Positions 56,997-64,000 of a DNA stretch of 64,000 nucleotides are shown piece by piece. Under the pieces are notes generated by a model. That model was not told the origin of the DNA, did no database searches, and saw nothing but the letters and a program-made list of their open reading frames with translations. Location of the stretch: positions 1-64,000 of the forward strand of contig JAFTWQ010000026.1 of assembly GCA_017465225.1 (NCBI GenBank), given 5' to 3'. A program made the position numbers and the translations under genes. The stretch's first letter is position 1. Each line of letters begins with the position of its first letter. The DNA is from Bacteroidales bacterium. GTDB lineage: Bacteria; Bacteroidota; Bacteroidia; Bacteroidales; UBA932.

Positions 56997-58697
56997 ATGA
57001 GATTTGAAATGCGCTTAGCAAAGGCACTTATTCTTGCAGGAGCATTGGTGGTTGCTGCCTGCGAAGACCCATCACAGGGTACAGGTATCCAGGTAGGACC
57101 GGGAACAGGTTCCGGAACCGGCGGTGACGAACCGACAGGTGAAGTGAAGATTCCTGATTATGAGGATGACTATTCTGCAATAGCAGGATGGGCAAACCAC
57201 AGCAAGTGGAACCTTGCCAATGTCCATGACCCGTCAATAGCATATTATGACGGCTATTATTATATGTACTGCACCGATGCATCGTACGGAAACGAGCATC
57301 TCAAGGCATCGACCGGCAGACATTTCCCTGGCAAGCGTTCGAAGGATCTCGTGAACTGGACATATGTTCCTGGCCCGATGAACGATGCGCCTGCATGGGT
57401 GGCCGATTCGCTGAATGCAATGCGTAAACGCATGGGTGTTCCGACTATCGAGAAGAACAAGATATCCTATGGATACTGGGCTCCGGTAGTCAGGGAAGTG
57501 AACGGAAAGCTCCGCATGTATTACTGCATTGTCGTCAACAACACCATCAAGACCGGAGGAACTTCATTCGACGGCAGCTGGACCGAGCGTGCGTTCATCG
57601 GAATGTGCGAGTCTGACGATCCCGCAAACGGCAAATGGGAGGACAAGGGATATATCACATGCTCATCATCAGACAAGGGCCGTGACGGGTGGAAACGTCC
57701 TAACGAGAACAACTGGGACGGCTATTTCTACTACAATGCCATCGACCCGACATATCTTGTCGACGATCCGTCAGGAAAGCATTACCTTATCTATGGTTCA
57801 TGGCACAGCGGCTTCGCTCTTCTCGAGATCGATCCTGAAAGCGGAAAGCCGGTAAATGCCCCTCTCGGCGACCCTTGGGCTGACAGCGTCGAGGACCTTA
57901 CAGCACGTTACGGAATCCGTGTGGGAACCCGTACAGCAGGTTCACGCTGGCAGGGCAGCGAGGCTCCTGAAGTCATCTACAAGGACGGATACTACTATCT
58001 GTTCATGGCGTATGACGGCCTCGACGTGCCTTACAACACCCGTGTCGTAAGAAGCGAGAAGATCGAAGGCCCTTACTATGACATCACAGGCCGAAACTTC
58101 ACCAACGGGCGCGGTGACTGCTATCCTATCGTGACACATCCATACCGATTCAACTACAGCCATGGCTGGGTAGGCATCGCTCACTGCTGCGTCTTCCCAG
58201 AGCGTAACGGCGACAGCTGGTTCTACAGCTCTCAGGGACGCCTTCCTGCAAACGTAGGAGGCAATGCTTACAGCAACGCCATCATGATGGGTCATGTACG
58301 CCGTCTTGTATGGTGTCCTGCATCTCCGGATGAACCGGACAACCTCTGGCCGATCGCGCTTCCTGAGCGTTATGCCGCCGTTCCTGACACAGAGATCAAG
58401 AAGGAGGACCTCGTAGGCTCATGGGAGCATATCGACCTTGCGTACAAGTATGCTACACAGCAGACCTCGAAGGAACTTGTGCTCAAGGCTGACGGAACAA
58501 TGGTCGGTGCCCTCAAGGGTACATGGACATACGACGCTGCCAAGAAATGGCTTACATTCGATACAGGCAGCAAGAAAGTCGTTGTCTGCGTAGAGCGTGA
58601 GGCTGACTGGGAGGCAACTCCTCGTTGCGCTACCATCGTCTATGCCGGTACGGAAAAGTCCCTCAACTCTACCTGGTGGGGCAAAAAGGTACAATAA
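56997..58697 (+). CDS. GH43 lipoprotein, probable endo-arabinanase
   Basis: 566 aa with a lipoprotein signal (ILAGALVVAAC). The five-bladed propeller holds the three GH43 catalytic acids: NVHDPSIAYYDGYYYMY (Asp base), YNAIDPTYLVDDPSG (pKa-modulating Asp) and GSEAPEVIYKDGYYYLF (Glu acid). RPN and GSWHSGFALLEID further match arabinan endo-1,5-alpha-L-arabinanases. A C-terminal beta domain (about 455-566, LVGSWEHIDLAYKY, LVLKADGTMVGALKGTWTYD) is of the kind appended to such enzymes. Located on the surface, it would open arabinan chains for SusCD import. It follows a palindromic repeat and is 11 bases before the next GH43 gene. Confidence 0.92.
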   Translation: MRFEMRLAKALILAGALVVAACEDPSQGTGIQVGPGTGSGTGGDEPTGEVKIPDYEDDYSAIAGWANHSKWNLANVHDPSIAYYDGYYYMYCTDASYGNEHLKASTGRHFPGKRSKDLVNWTYVPGPMNDAPAWVADSLNAMRKRMGVPTIEKNKISYGYWAPVVREVNGKLRMYYCIVVNNTIKTGGTSFDGSWTERAFIGMCESDDPANGKWEDKGYITCSSSDKGRDGWKRPNENNWDGYFYYNAIDPTYLVDDPSGKHYLIYGSWHSGFALLEIDPESGKPVNAPLGDPWADSVEDLTARYGIRVGTRTAGSRWQGSEAPEVIYKDGYYYLFMAYDGLDVPYNTRVVRSEKIEGPYYDITGRNFTNGRGDCYPIVTHPYRFNYSHGWVGIAHCCVFPERNGDSWFYSSQGRLPANVGGNAYSNAIMMGHVRRLVWCPASPDEPDNLWPIALPERYAAVPDTEIKKEDLVGSWEHIDLAYKYATQQTSKELVLKADGTMVGALKGTWTYDAAKKWLTFDTGSKKVVVCVEREADWEATPRCATIVYAGTEKSLNSTWWGKKVQ

Positions 58698-58708
58698 ATA
58701 ATGAAATT

Positions 58709-59743
58709 ATGAAAAACATACTGTTAGCACTATCCCTTCTGGCAACCATGACCCTTTCCGCACAGCCACGCGGCCCGCAGAAAGGAATGGAATTCGAGTA
58801 TCCCGATGCTCACGACCCTGTAGCGGCCTTCTGCGACGGGCGTTACTATGTATTCACAACAGGCATGGGCATCATGTCGTCCGCTGACCTCGTGAAGTGG
58901 CGTTTCGAAGGCCGTGTCCTCGATGAAATCCCGCAGTGGGCAGCCGACAAAGGCTTCAGAGGCATGCCATGGGCGCCTGATGTATTCTACCATGACGGTA
59001 CATACTATGTGTACTATTCATATTCTCATTTCGGCAAGAACAGGTCAGCGATCGGCGTCGCAACCAACAAGACCCTTAATCCTCAGTCTCCTGACTACAA
59101 ATGGGAGGATCGGGGCATGATCGTCGAGTCCTTCCCTGGAAGAGACGAGTGGAATGCGATCGATGCCAATGTGATCATGGACGAGAACGGCGATGCATGG
59201 CTCTCTTTCGGCTCATTCTGGCGCGGTCTCAAGATGTTCAAGCTCGACGAGACCCTTACCCGTATGGCCGATCCGCAGGTATGGTTCCCTATCTGCCGTC
59301 GTCCTGAAGGCACAGCCGAGGATACATCAAAGACCGACACAGCTGTCACTGCTGACCCAAGAGGTAAGGATTTCGATGCCGGAAACGGCGCAGTCGAAGC
59401 TCCTTTCATCTTCAAGCGCGGCGACTGGTATTACCTCTTTGCTTCGTACGACCTCTGCTGCCGTGGCGAGAAGAGTACATACAATGTGGTTGTAGGCCGT
59501 TCAAAGGCCGTTACAGGCCCATATTTCGACAAGGACGGAGTATCCATGATGAACAGTGGCGGAACCACAGTCGCAAAGGGTAACGAGCAGTTCGCAGGTG
59601 TGGGCCATTGCTCCGTATACACATTCGGTGACAAGGACTATATCTTCATGCACGGCTATGACAAGGATCATGACTATCGCTCGAAGCTTCTTGTCCGCGA
59701 GGTGAAATGGTCGGACGACGGCTGGCCGATCGTCGTTCTCTAA
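58709..59743 (+). CDS. GH43 glycoside hydrolase, probable arabinosidase/arabinanase
   Basis: 344 aa from ATG 58709; the frame extends upstream into the previous gene to 58625, but MKNILLALSLLATMTLSAQ is a complete Sec signal. Catalytic acids are AHDPVAAFCDGRYYVF (Asp), WNAIDANVIMDENGDAWLSFGSFW in parts (Asp) and AVEAPFIFKRGDWYYLF (Glu). FASYDLCCRGEKSTYN and GPYFDKDG are usual for arabinan-acting GH43 enzymes. It would work in the periplasm after import, complementing the surface GH43 and the two GH51 enzymes. It is the last gene of the locus; a palindromic repeat follows. Confidence 0.92.
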   Translation: MKNILLALSLLATMTLSAQPRGPQKGMEFEYPDAHDPVAAFCDGRYYVFTTGMGIMSSADLVKWRFEGRVLDEIPQWAADKGFRGMPWAPDVFYHDGTYYVYYSYSHFGKNRSAIGVATNKTLNPQSPDYKWEDRGMIVESFPGRDEWNAIDANVIMDENGDAWLSFGSFWRGLKMFKLDETLTRMADPQVWFPICRRPEGTAEDTSKTDTAVTADPRGKDFDAGNGAVEAPFIFKRGDWYYLFASYDLCCRGEKSTYNVVVGRSKAVTGPYFDKDGVSMMNSGGTTVAKGNEQFAGVGHCSVYTFGDKDYIFMHGYDKDHDYRSKLLVREVKWSDDGWPIVVL

Positions 59744-59765
59744 TTTGTCATCTAGAACGTTCAAT

Positions 59766-59828
59766 TGTCATCCTGAGCGTCAGCGAAGGATCTTTCCCTA
59801 AAGATGCTTCACTTCGTTCAGCATGACA
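59766..59828. repeat. Palindromic intergenic repeat at the end of the arabinan locus
   Basis: Arms 59766-59795 and 59800-59828 pair imperfectly (outer ends TGTCATCCTGAGCG and CGTTCAGCATGACA; inner ends GGATCTTT and AAAGATGC). Same family as 56899-56957 and 28786-28825. It may act as a transcription terminator after the last GH43. Confidence 0.75.
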
Positions 59829-59855
59829 GGAAGAGAATGGTGGCAATAAAAATGC

Positions 59856-59891
59856 TATATTTGCAGTCTGATAATTCAGACTGCTTTTTTT
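59856..59891 (+). promoter_or_regulatory. Promoter element plus hairpin and T-run before the SDR gene
   Basis: TATATTTG (59856-59863, -7 consensus) overlaps by one base the perfect hairpin GCAGTCTG-ATAATT-CAGACTGC (59863-59884), which is followed by seven T (59885-59891) and then directly by the ATG at 59892. The transcript would start inside the hairpin, so the signal may be a DNA site; alternatively it terminates read-through from upstream. Confidence 0.5.
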
Positions 59892-61034
59892 ATGAGAAAG
59901 ACCGTATTTCTGACCGGAGCCACCGGCAACATGGGCTGGGCCGGCTTCCAGGAGCTCTATAAACGAAGGGAAAGATTTGACATAAGGATTCTTGCGCGCG
60001 ACAGCAGGAAGAACCGCAGCAAGCTGGCTCCGTATCTTTCGGATCCCGCTGTTACTGTCGTATGGGGCGACCTTACGCGATATGAAGATGTTCTTGAAGG
60101 AGTCAACGGCTCCGACTATGTGCTTCATGTCGGCGGCATGGTGTCTCCCGCAGCGGACTATTACCCTGAAAAGACCCTGAAGGTCAATGTCTCGGCGGCG
60201 GAAAATGTGGTCAGGGCTGTTCTTGCACAGCCTCATAAAGATGATATGAGGGTCGTGTATATAGGCTCGGTTGCCCAGTATGGCGACCGCAATCCTCCTC
60301 ATCATTGGGGAGATGCTGACGAGCCCCAGACCCCGGCGGAATTCGATATGTATGCTCTCTCGAAGATCCGCTCCGAGGAGATATTCGCATCTGCAGGTCT
60401 CAGAAGATGGGTTTCCCTCCGTCAGAGCGGCATCCTCTATCCCGGCATATTGAGCGTCGTGAATCCGACAGCCTTCCATGTGCCGATGGGAGGTGTTCTC
60501 GAATGGGCCACAATCGAGGATTCGGGCCGTCTTCTCGCACAGGTCTGCGAGGACTGGGTTCCGGACAGCTTCTGGAACAAGGCCTACAATATCAGCAGCG
60601 GCGAGCAGTACCGCATGACCAACTACGAATTCATGAACAGGATGCTCCGCGCTCTCGGCCTTCCTTCGCCGGAGAAGGTCTTCGAGCCGCAGTGGTTCGC
60701 ACTGAAGAATTTCCATGGAATGTGGTACCTTGATTCGGACAAGCTCGACGAGATCCTGCATTTCCGCTCATATGTCCCTGTCGATGAATATTTCGCATCC
60801 ATGAAGTCCAGACTCCCATGGTTCTACAACCTCGCCTTCCTTGCCCCCGCATGGGCCGTGAAGATGTTCATGAAGCCTTTCGCCTTCGAAAAGGGCATGG
60901 GAACCCAATGGTGGGTTGAAAATGACCCTGAGAAGTTTGAGGCATACTACGGATCCCGCGAAGCATACGATGCCATCCGCTCATGGGACGATATCCGCCC
61001 CGCGCCATTGGCAAAAACCGTGGAGCGCAAGTGA
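59892..61034 (+). CDS. Extended SDR-family NAD(P)-dependent epimerase/dehydratase
   Basis: 380 aa. The N-terminal Rossmann motif is FLTGATGNMGWAGFQEL (GxxGxxG), followed by RILARDSRKNRSKL; basic residues after the second strand suggest NADP. The active-site Tyr and Lys are in YALSKIRSEE (YxxxK, about 154-158). The C-terminal third carries a hydrophobic segment (LPWFYNLAFLAPAWAVKMFMK), which could touch the membrane. The family interconverts nucleotide sugars or reduces carbonyls; no specific substrate can be assigned. It stands alone, with a -7 element, a hairpin and seven T residues directly in front of its ATG. Confidence 0.85.
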   Translation: MRKTVFLTGATGNMGWAGFQELYKRRERFDIRILARDSRKNRSKLAPYLSDPAVTVVWGDLTRYEDVLEGVNGSDYVLHVGGMVSPAADYYPEKTLKVNVSAAENVVRAVLAQPHKDDMRVVYIGSVAQYGDRNPPHHWGDADEPQTPAEFDMYALSKIRSEEIFASAGLRRWVSLRQSGILYPGILSVVNPTAFHVPMGGVLEWATIEDSGRLLAQVCEDWVPDSFWNKAYNISSGEQYRMTNYEFMNRMLRALGLPSPEKVFEPQWFALKNFHGMWYLDSDKLDEILHFRSYVPVDEYFASMKSRLPWFYNLAFLAPAWAVKMFMKPFAFEKGMGTQWWVENDPEKFEAYYGSREAYDAIRSWDDIRPAPLAKTVERK

Positions 61035-61059
61035 TTGTCCCACAGTAATTTGCTATACT

Positions 61060-61087
61060 CCACGTGCTCCCCATTGACGGCACGTGG
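61060..61087. promoter_or_regulatory. Hairpin/inverted repeat before nrdG
   Basis: Perfect 8-bp arms CCACGTGC and GCACGTGG with a 12-base loop, 31 bases before the nrdG ATG and 25 bases after the SDR stop. Without a T-run it is more likely an operator or attenuator than a terminator; an NrdR-type box was not seen. Confidence 0.45.
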
Positions 61088-61118
61088 GTAGGTTTAAATT
61101 GTTGAAACAGAAAGGTTT

Positions 61119-61631
61119 ATGCTCCACGATAAAATCAGGATACTGGACATATTGGAAGAGACGATGGCTGACGGGCCGGGATTCCGTACATCTATATATT
61201 GTGCGGGATGCGCGCACCATTGCCCGGGCTGTCATAATCCGCAGTCATGGGATTTCCATGGCGGCAGGGAAGTGTCGGTCGATGAGATTCTCGAGGTCAT
61301 AAAGGCAGATGAGTTCTCGAATGTCACATTTTCCGGAGGTGATCCGCTCTATCAGGTGGAGGCATTCACCGAGCTGGCGCGTCGCATAAAGGAGGAGACC
61401 GGTAAGAACATATGGTGCTACACCGGATTCACCTACGAGGAGATTCTGAAAGACGAGCGCATGAGCCAGATACTTCCATATATAGACACGTTGGTTGACG
61501 GACCGTTCATCGCAGAGTTGCGTGACCCGGACCTTCATTTCCGCGGCAGCTCCAACCAGCGCATCATCCATCTTACCCCTCATGAGGACGAAGAAACTCC
61601 CGGAGCAATATCGGTAATTCCATATAAATAA
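61119..61631 (+). CDS. nrdG: Anaerobic ribonucleotide reductase activating enzyme
   Basis: 170 aa. The radical-SAM cysteine motif is YCAGCAHHCPGCHNPQSWDF (CxxxCxxC, about 28-40 for the core), followed by VTFSGGDPLYQ (the GGE/GGD motif that holds SAM) and VDGPFIAELRDPDLHFRGSSNQRI, here given for its DGPF part. NrdG uses a 4Fe-4S cluster and SAM to create the glycyl radical of NrdD. Here it lies convergent to nrdD rather than downstream of it, so the two have separate promoters. Confidence 0.96.
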   Translation: MLHDKIRILDILEETMADGPGFRTSIYCAGCAHHCPGCHNPQSWDFHGGREVSVDEILEVIKADEFSNVTFSGGDPLYQVEAFTELARRIKEETGKNIWCYTGFTYEEILKDERMSQILPYIDTLVDGPFIAELRDPDLHFRGSSNQRIIHLTPHEDEETPGAISVIPYK

Positions 61632-61634
61632 TAA

Positions 61635-61713
61635 AACATCATCCCTCGGTTGTGGCTCGCTTCGCAGAAGCATAGGTATATGCTTCGCTCGCCTACAACC
61701 GAGGGATGATGTT
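61635..61713. terminator. Large bidirectional terminator/cruciform between nrdG and nrdD
   Basis: Outer arms 61635-61653 and 61695-61713 are a perfect 19-bp inverted repeat (AACATCATCCCTCGGTTGT and its complement). The centre holds a further hairpin (GAAGCAT and ATGCTTC). It fills the gap between the two convergent stop codons and is well placed to end both transcripts. Confidence 0.8.
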
Positions 61714-61728
61714 CAGTCAATATGTATT

Positions 61729-63936
61729 CTATTCGTGTACCACGCGGTCGCGGAGTTCGGCGAGCTTTCCGCCGTTCCAGCGGCTGGTCGTGCCGACGAG
61801 GTAGCCGGTGATGCGCTGGAGCTGGTCGATGTGCTCTCCGCCGCAGTGAGGACACTTTGTGAGGTCCTTCTCGGCGTTCTCGAAGCCGCAGTCCATGCAG
61901 CGGTTGCGGTTGTGGTTCACAGAACAGTATCCGATGTTGTACTTGTCCATGAGGTCCACGATCGACATGATCGCCTCCGGATTATGTGTAGCATCTCCGT
62001 CGATTTCCACATAGAAGATATGTCCGCCGCCGGTGAGTGCGTGGTATGGTCCTTCGATCTCGGCCTTGTGCTTCGGAGTACACTTGTAGTATACCGGCAC
62101 ATGGTTCGAATTGGTGTAGTAGTCCTTGTCGGTCACGCCCGGGATGATGCCGAACTTCTTCTTGTCACCGCGTGTGAAACGGCCTGCAAGGCCTTCTGCC
62201 GGGGTTGCGAGCACGCTGTAGTTGTGCTTGTATGTCTCGCAGAACTCGTTGATCTTGCTTCTCATGAATGTCACGATGCGGAGTCCAAGCTCCTGAGCCT
62301 CTGCCGACTCGCCATGATGCTTTCCGACGAGGGCGATGAGGGTCTCTGCAAGTCCGATGAATCCGATACCTAGGGTTCCGTGGTTGATCACAGCCTCGAT
62401 TGTGTCATTTTCAGCAAGCTTCTCGCTGTCGAGCCAGAGTGCTCCCATAAGGAGAGGGAACTGCTTCTTGAGGGCTGTCTTCTGGAAGTTGAATCTCTCG
62501 TTGAGCTGCTTTGCTGCGATCTCGAGGGCCCAGTCAAGCTTCTTGAAGAACTCGTGGATCCTGTCCTCCTGATTCTCTATGCCCATGCACTCGATCGCGA
62601 GCTTCACGATATTGATCGTGGTGAACGAAAGGTTGCCTCGTCCGATGGATGTCTTAGGTCCGAACCTGTTCTCGAACACGCGTGTGCGGCATCCCATTGT
62701 AGCAACCTCGTACTGATATCTCTTCGGATCGTCCGGTGTCCACAGCTCGTGGTGGTTGAACGGAGCGTCGAGGTTCACGAAGTTAGGGAAGAAACGTCGT
62801 GCCGATACCTTGCATGCGAACTTGTAGAGGTCGTAGTTGCGGTCTTCAGGAAGATAGCTTACGCCTCTCTTCTTCTTCCAGATCTGGATAGGGAAGATGG
62901 CGGTCGAGCCGTTGCCTACGCCTTCGTATGTGGTGTTGAGGAGCTCGCGGATCACGCAGCGGCCCTCTGCCGATGTGTCGGTACCATAGTTGATCGAGCT
63001 GAACACAACCTGGTTTCCACCGCGTGAGTGGATAGAGTTCATGTTGTGAACGAATGCCTCCATAGACTGATGAACGCGGCTTACGGTCATGTTGATCGCA
63101 TGCTGGATCACGCGGTCGTCGCCCTGGATGCCGACGAGGTCACGTCTGAGATAGTCATCGATAGGGGCATCATAAAGGCGGGCATAGCTTTCGCCGTTGA
63201 TCTCGCCGATCTTGTCAAGCTCTTCCTGGAAGGTCTTCCTTACGAACGGAGCCATGTAGAAGTCGAAGGCAGGGATCGCCTGACCTCCGTGCATCTCGTT
63301 CTGCACTGTCTCCATCGAGATACATCCGAGGATGCTGGCAGTCTCAATGCGCTTTGCAGGGCGTGACTCGCCATGGCCGGCATAGAAACCTTCCTCGAGG
63401 ATCTTGTCGAGCGGGTGCTGGATGCATGTAAGGCTCTTGGTAGGGTAGTAGTCCTTGTCATGGATATGGATGTAGTTGTTCTTCACAGCCTCCTTCACAT
63501 CCTCTGACAGCAGGCACTCGTCCACATATGATTTTGTGGATTCGGAAGCGAACTTCATCATCATTCCTGCAGGAGTGTCAGCGTTCATGTTGGCGTTCTC
63601 GCGGGTGATCTCGGTGGCCTGCGCGTCGATGATCTCCTGGAATATCTCGCGCGACTTCGCCTTGCGGGCGAGGTTACGCTGGTTACGGTATGCGATGTAT
63701 TTCTTTGCGACCTCCTTGCGCGGACTGTTCATGAGCTCATACTCGACCTGATCCTGGATGTCTTCAACGCTCATGTTGTCGACATTGATCTTAGAGATGG
63801 CAGAAGCGATCTCCGCCGCAAGTACGATGTCCTCTCCCTCCTCGGTCACATTCATTGCCTTGAGGATGGCGTCAACGATCTTCCTGTTGTCAAATATCAC
63901 GACTCTTCCGTCGCGCTTCACTACATGCTTTACCAT
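61729..63936 (-). CDS. nrdD: Anaerobic ribonucleoside-triphosphate reductase
   Basis: 735 aa. An N-terminal ATP-cone (about 1-95, MVKHVVKRDGRVVIFDNRKIVDAI in parts) gives allosteric control. The glycyl-radical barrel includes YYPTKSLTCIQHPLDKIL, HSRGGNQVVFSSINYGTDTS and GRGNLSFTTINIVKLAIE. Near the C-terminus are the zinc cysteines CMDC and CPHC, then the glycyl-radical site RITGYLVGT (Gly about 711). It makes deoxyribonucleotides under strict anaerobiosis and needs NrdG. The gene is convergent with nrdG across a large cruciform. About 60 bases of its upstream region are visible at the window edge. Confidence 0.97.
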   Translation of the reverse strand: MVKHVVKRDGRVVIFDNRKIVDAILKAMNVTEEGEDIVLAAEIASAISKINVDNMSVEDIQDQVEYELMNSPRKEVAKKYIAYRNQRNLARKAKSREIFQEIIDAQATEITRENANMNADTPAGMMMKFASESTKSYVDECLLSEDVKEAVKNNYIHIHDKDYYPTKSLTCIQHPLDKILEEGFYAGHGESRPAKRIETASILGCISMETVQNEMHGGQAIPAFDFYMAPFVRKTFQEELDKIGEINGESYARLYDAPIDDYLRRDLVGIQGDDRVIQHAINMTVSRVHQSMEAFVHNMNSIHSRGGNQVVFSSINYGTDTSAEGRCVIRELLNTTYEGVGNGSTAIFPIQIWKKKRGVSYLPEDRNYDLYKFACKVSARRFFPNFVNLDAPFNHHELWTPDDPKRYQYEVATMGCRTRVFENRFGPKTSIGRGNLSFTTINIVKLAIECMGIENQEDRIHEFFKKLDWALEIAAKQLNERFNFQKTALKKQFPLLMGALWLDSEKLAENDTIEAVINHGTLGIGFIGLAETLIALVGKHHGESAEAQELGLRIVTFMRSKINEFCETYKHNYSVLATPAEGLAGRFTRGDKKKFGIIPGVTDKDYYTNSNHVPVYYKCTPKHKAEIEGPYHALTGGGHIFYVEIDGDATHNPEAIMSIVDLMDKYNIGYCSVNHNRNRCMDCGFENAEKDLTKCPHCGGEHIDQLQRITGYLVGTTSRWNGGKLAELRDRVVHE

Positions 63937-64000
63937 AAAACTATAAGTGTCAATTCCATAGGGCCTCTCATTGCAAAAGGCTCTTATTTGAGTTATAAAT

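Noticed and set aside
58625-58708. Extension of the second GH43 into the preceding gene
   Set aside because: The ATG at 58709 gives a complete signal peptide and a normal 11-base gap.
1-64000. CRISPR arrays, tRNA/rRNA genes, integrases and transposases
   Set aside because: No regularly spaced repeats, cloverleaf with acceptor end, or transposase/integrase motif was found. The palindromic elements are too small to be insertion sequences.

Overview
The window is chromosomal DNA from a member of the Bacteroidales; the genus cannot be fixed from the sequence. The evidence is: two SusC/SusD pairs, a one-protein hybrid two-component system, BACON-domain lipoproteins, paired LytS/LytTR genes, and Bacteroidetes-type -7 promoter elements (TAnnTTTG) in front of many genes. 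GC is near 50%. Lipoprotein and Sec signal peptides are abundant. No rRNA, tRNA, CRISPR array, integrase or transposase was seen.

Layout. (1) 1-3.6 kb: tail of an unknown protein, then a phosphodiesterase, an S1/P1 nuclease and an organophosphate transporter, readable as a phosphate or glycerol-phosphate salvage operon. (2) 3.8-20 kb: a first polysaccharide locus (CE1-like esterase + HTCS regulator, divergent from SusC-SusD-GH16). It is flanked on both sides by BACON/Omp28 lipoproteins and by an intact and a truncated esterase copy, and closed by a large repeat-domain lipoprotein and a strong terminator. (3) 20-26.4 kb: membrane pyrophosphatase, heparinase II/III-like lyase, GH88 hydrolase, and a MORN-TonB protein. 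(4) 26.4-30.3 kb: sufB-pnuC-sufC-sufD, a suf operon carrying three palindromic repeats, one of them inside the sufD reading frame. (5) 30.3-43.5 kb: TonB receptor + LytS/LytTR pair, ispE, a HigBA toxin-antitoxin module, an unknown lipoprotein, tsaE, comM, a 37-residue peptide gene, mlaE-mlaF, and an ECF sigma factor with an anti-sigma protein that appears to span both membranes. (6) 43.5-46.4 kb: TPR protein and EnvC-like murein hydrolase activator. (7) 46.5-59.8 kb: a second polysaccharide locus (two GH51, a surface glycan-binding candidate, SusC, SusD, two GH43), best read as an arabinan locus with no regulator of its own in view. (8) 59.9-64 kb: an SDR epimerase and the anaerobic ribonucleotide reductase genes nrdG and nrdD, placed convergently.

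How it works together. The two Sus loci would bind glycans at the surface, cut them with GH16, GH43, GH51 and esterase activities, import oligosaccharides by SusCD, and in the first case sense them by the HTCS. The suf, nrdD/G, comM, tsaE, ispE and mla genes are housekeeping. The least ordinary signals are the palindromic element in sufD, a 24-bp repeat held at an identical distance from two promoters, the dual-membrane anti-sigma candidate, the tiny peptide gene before mlaE, and a clean two-gene deletion scar at about 16.105 kb.
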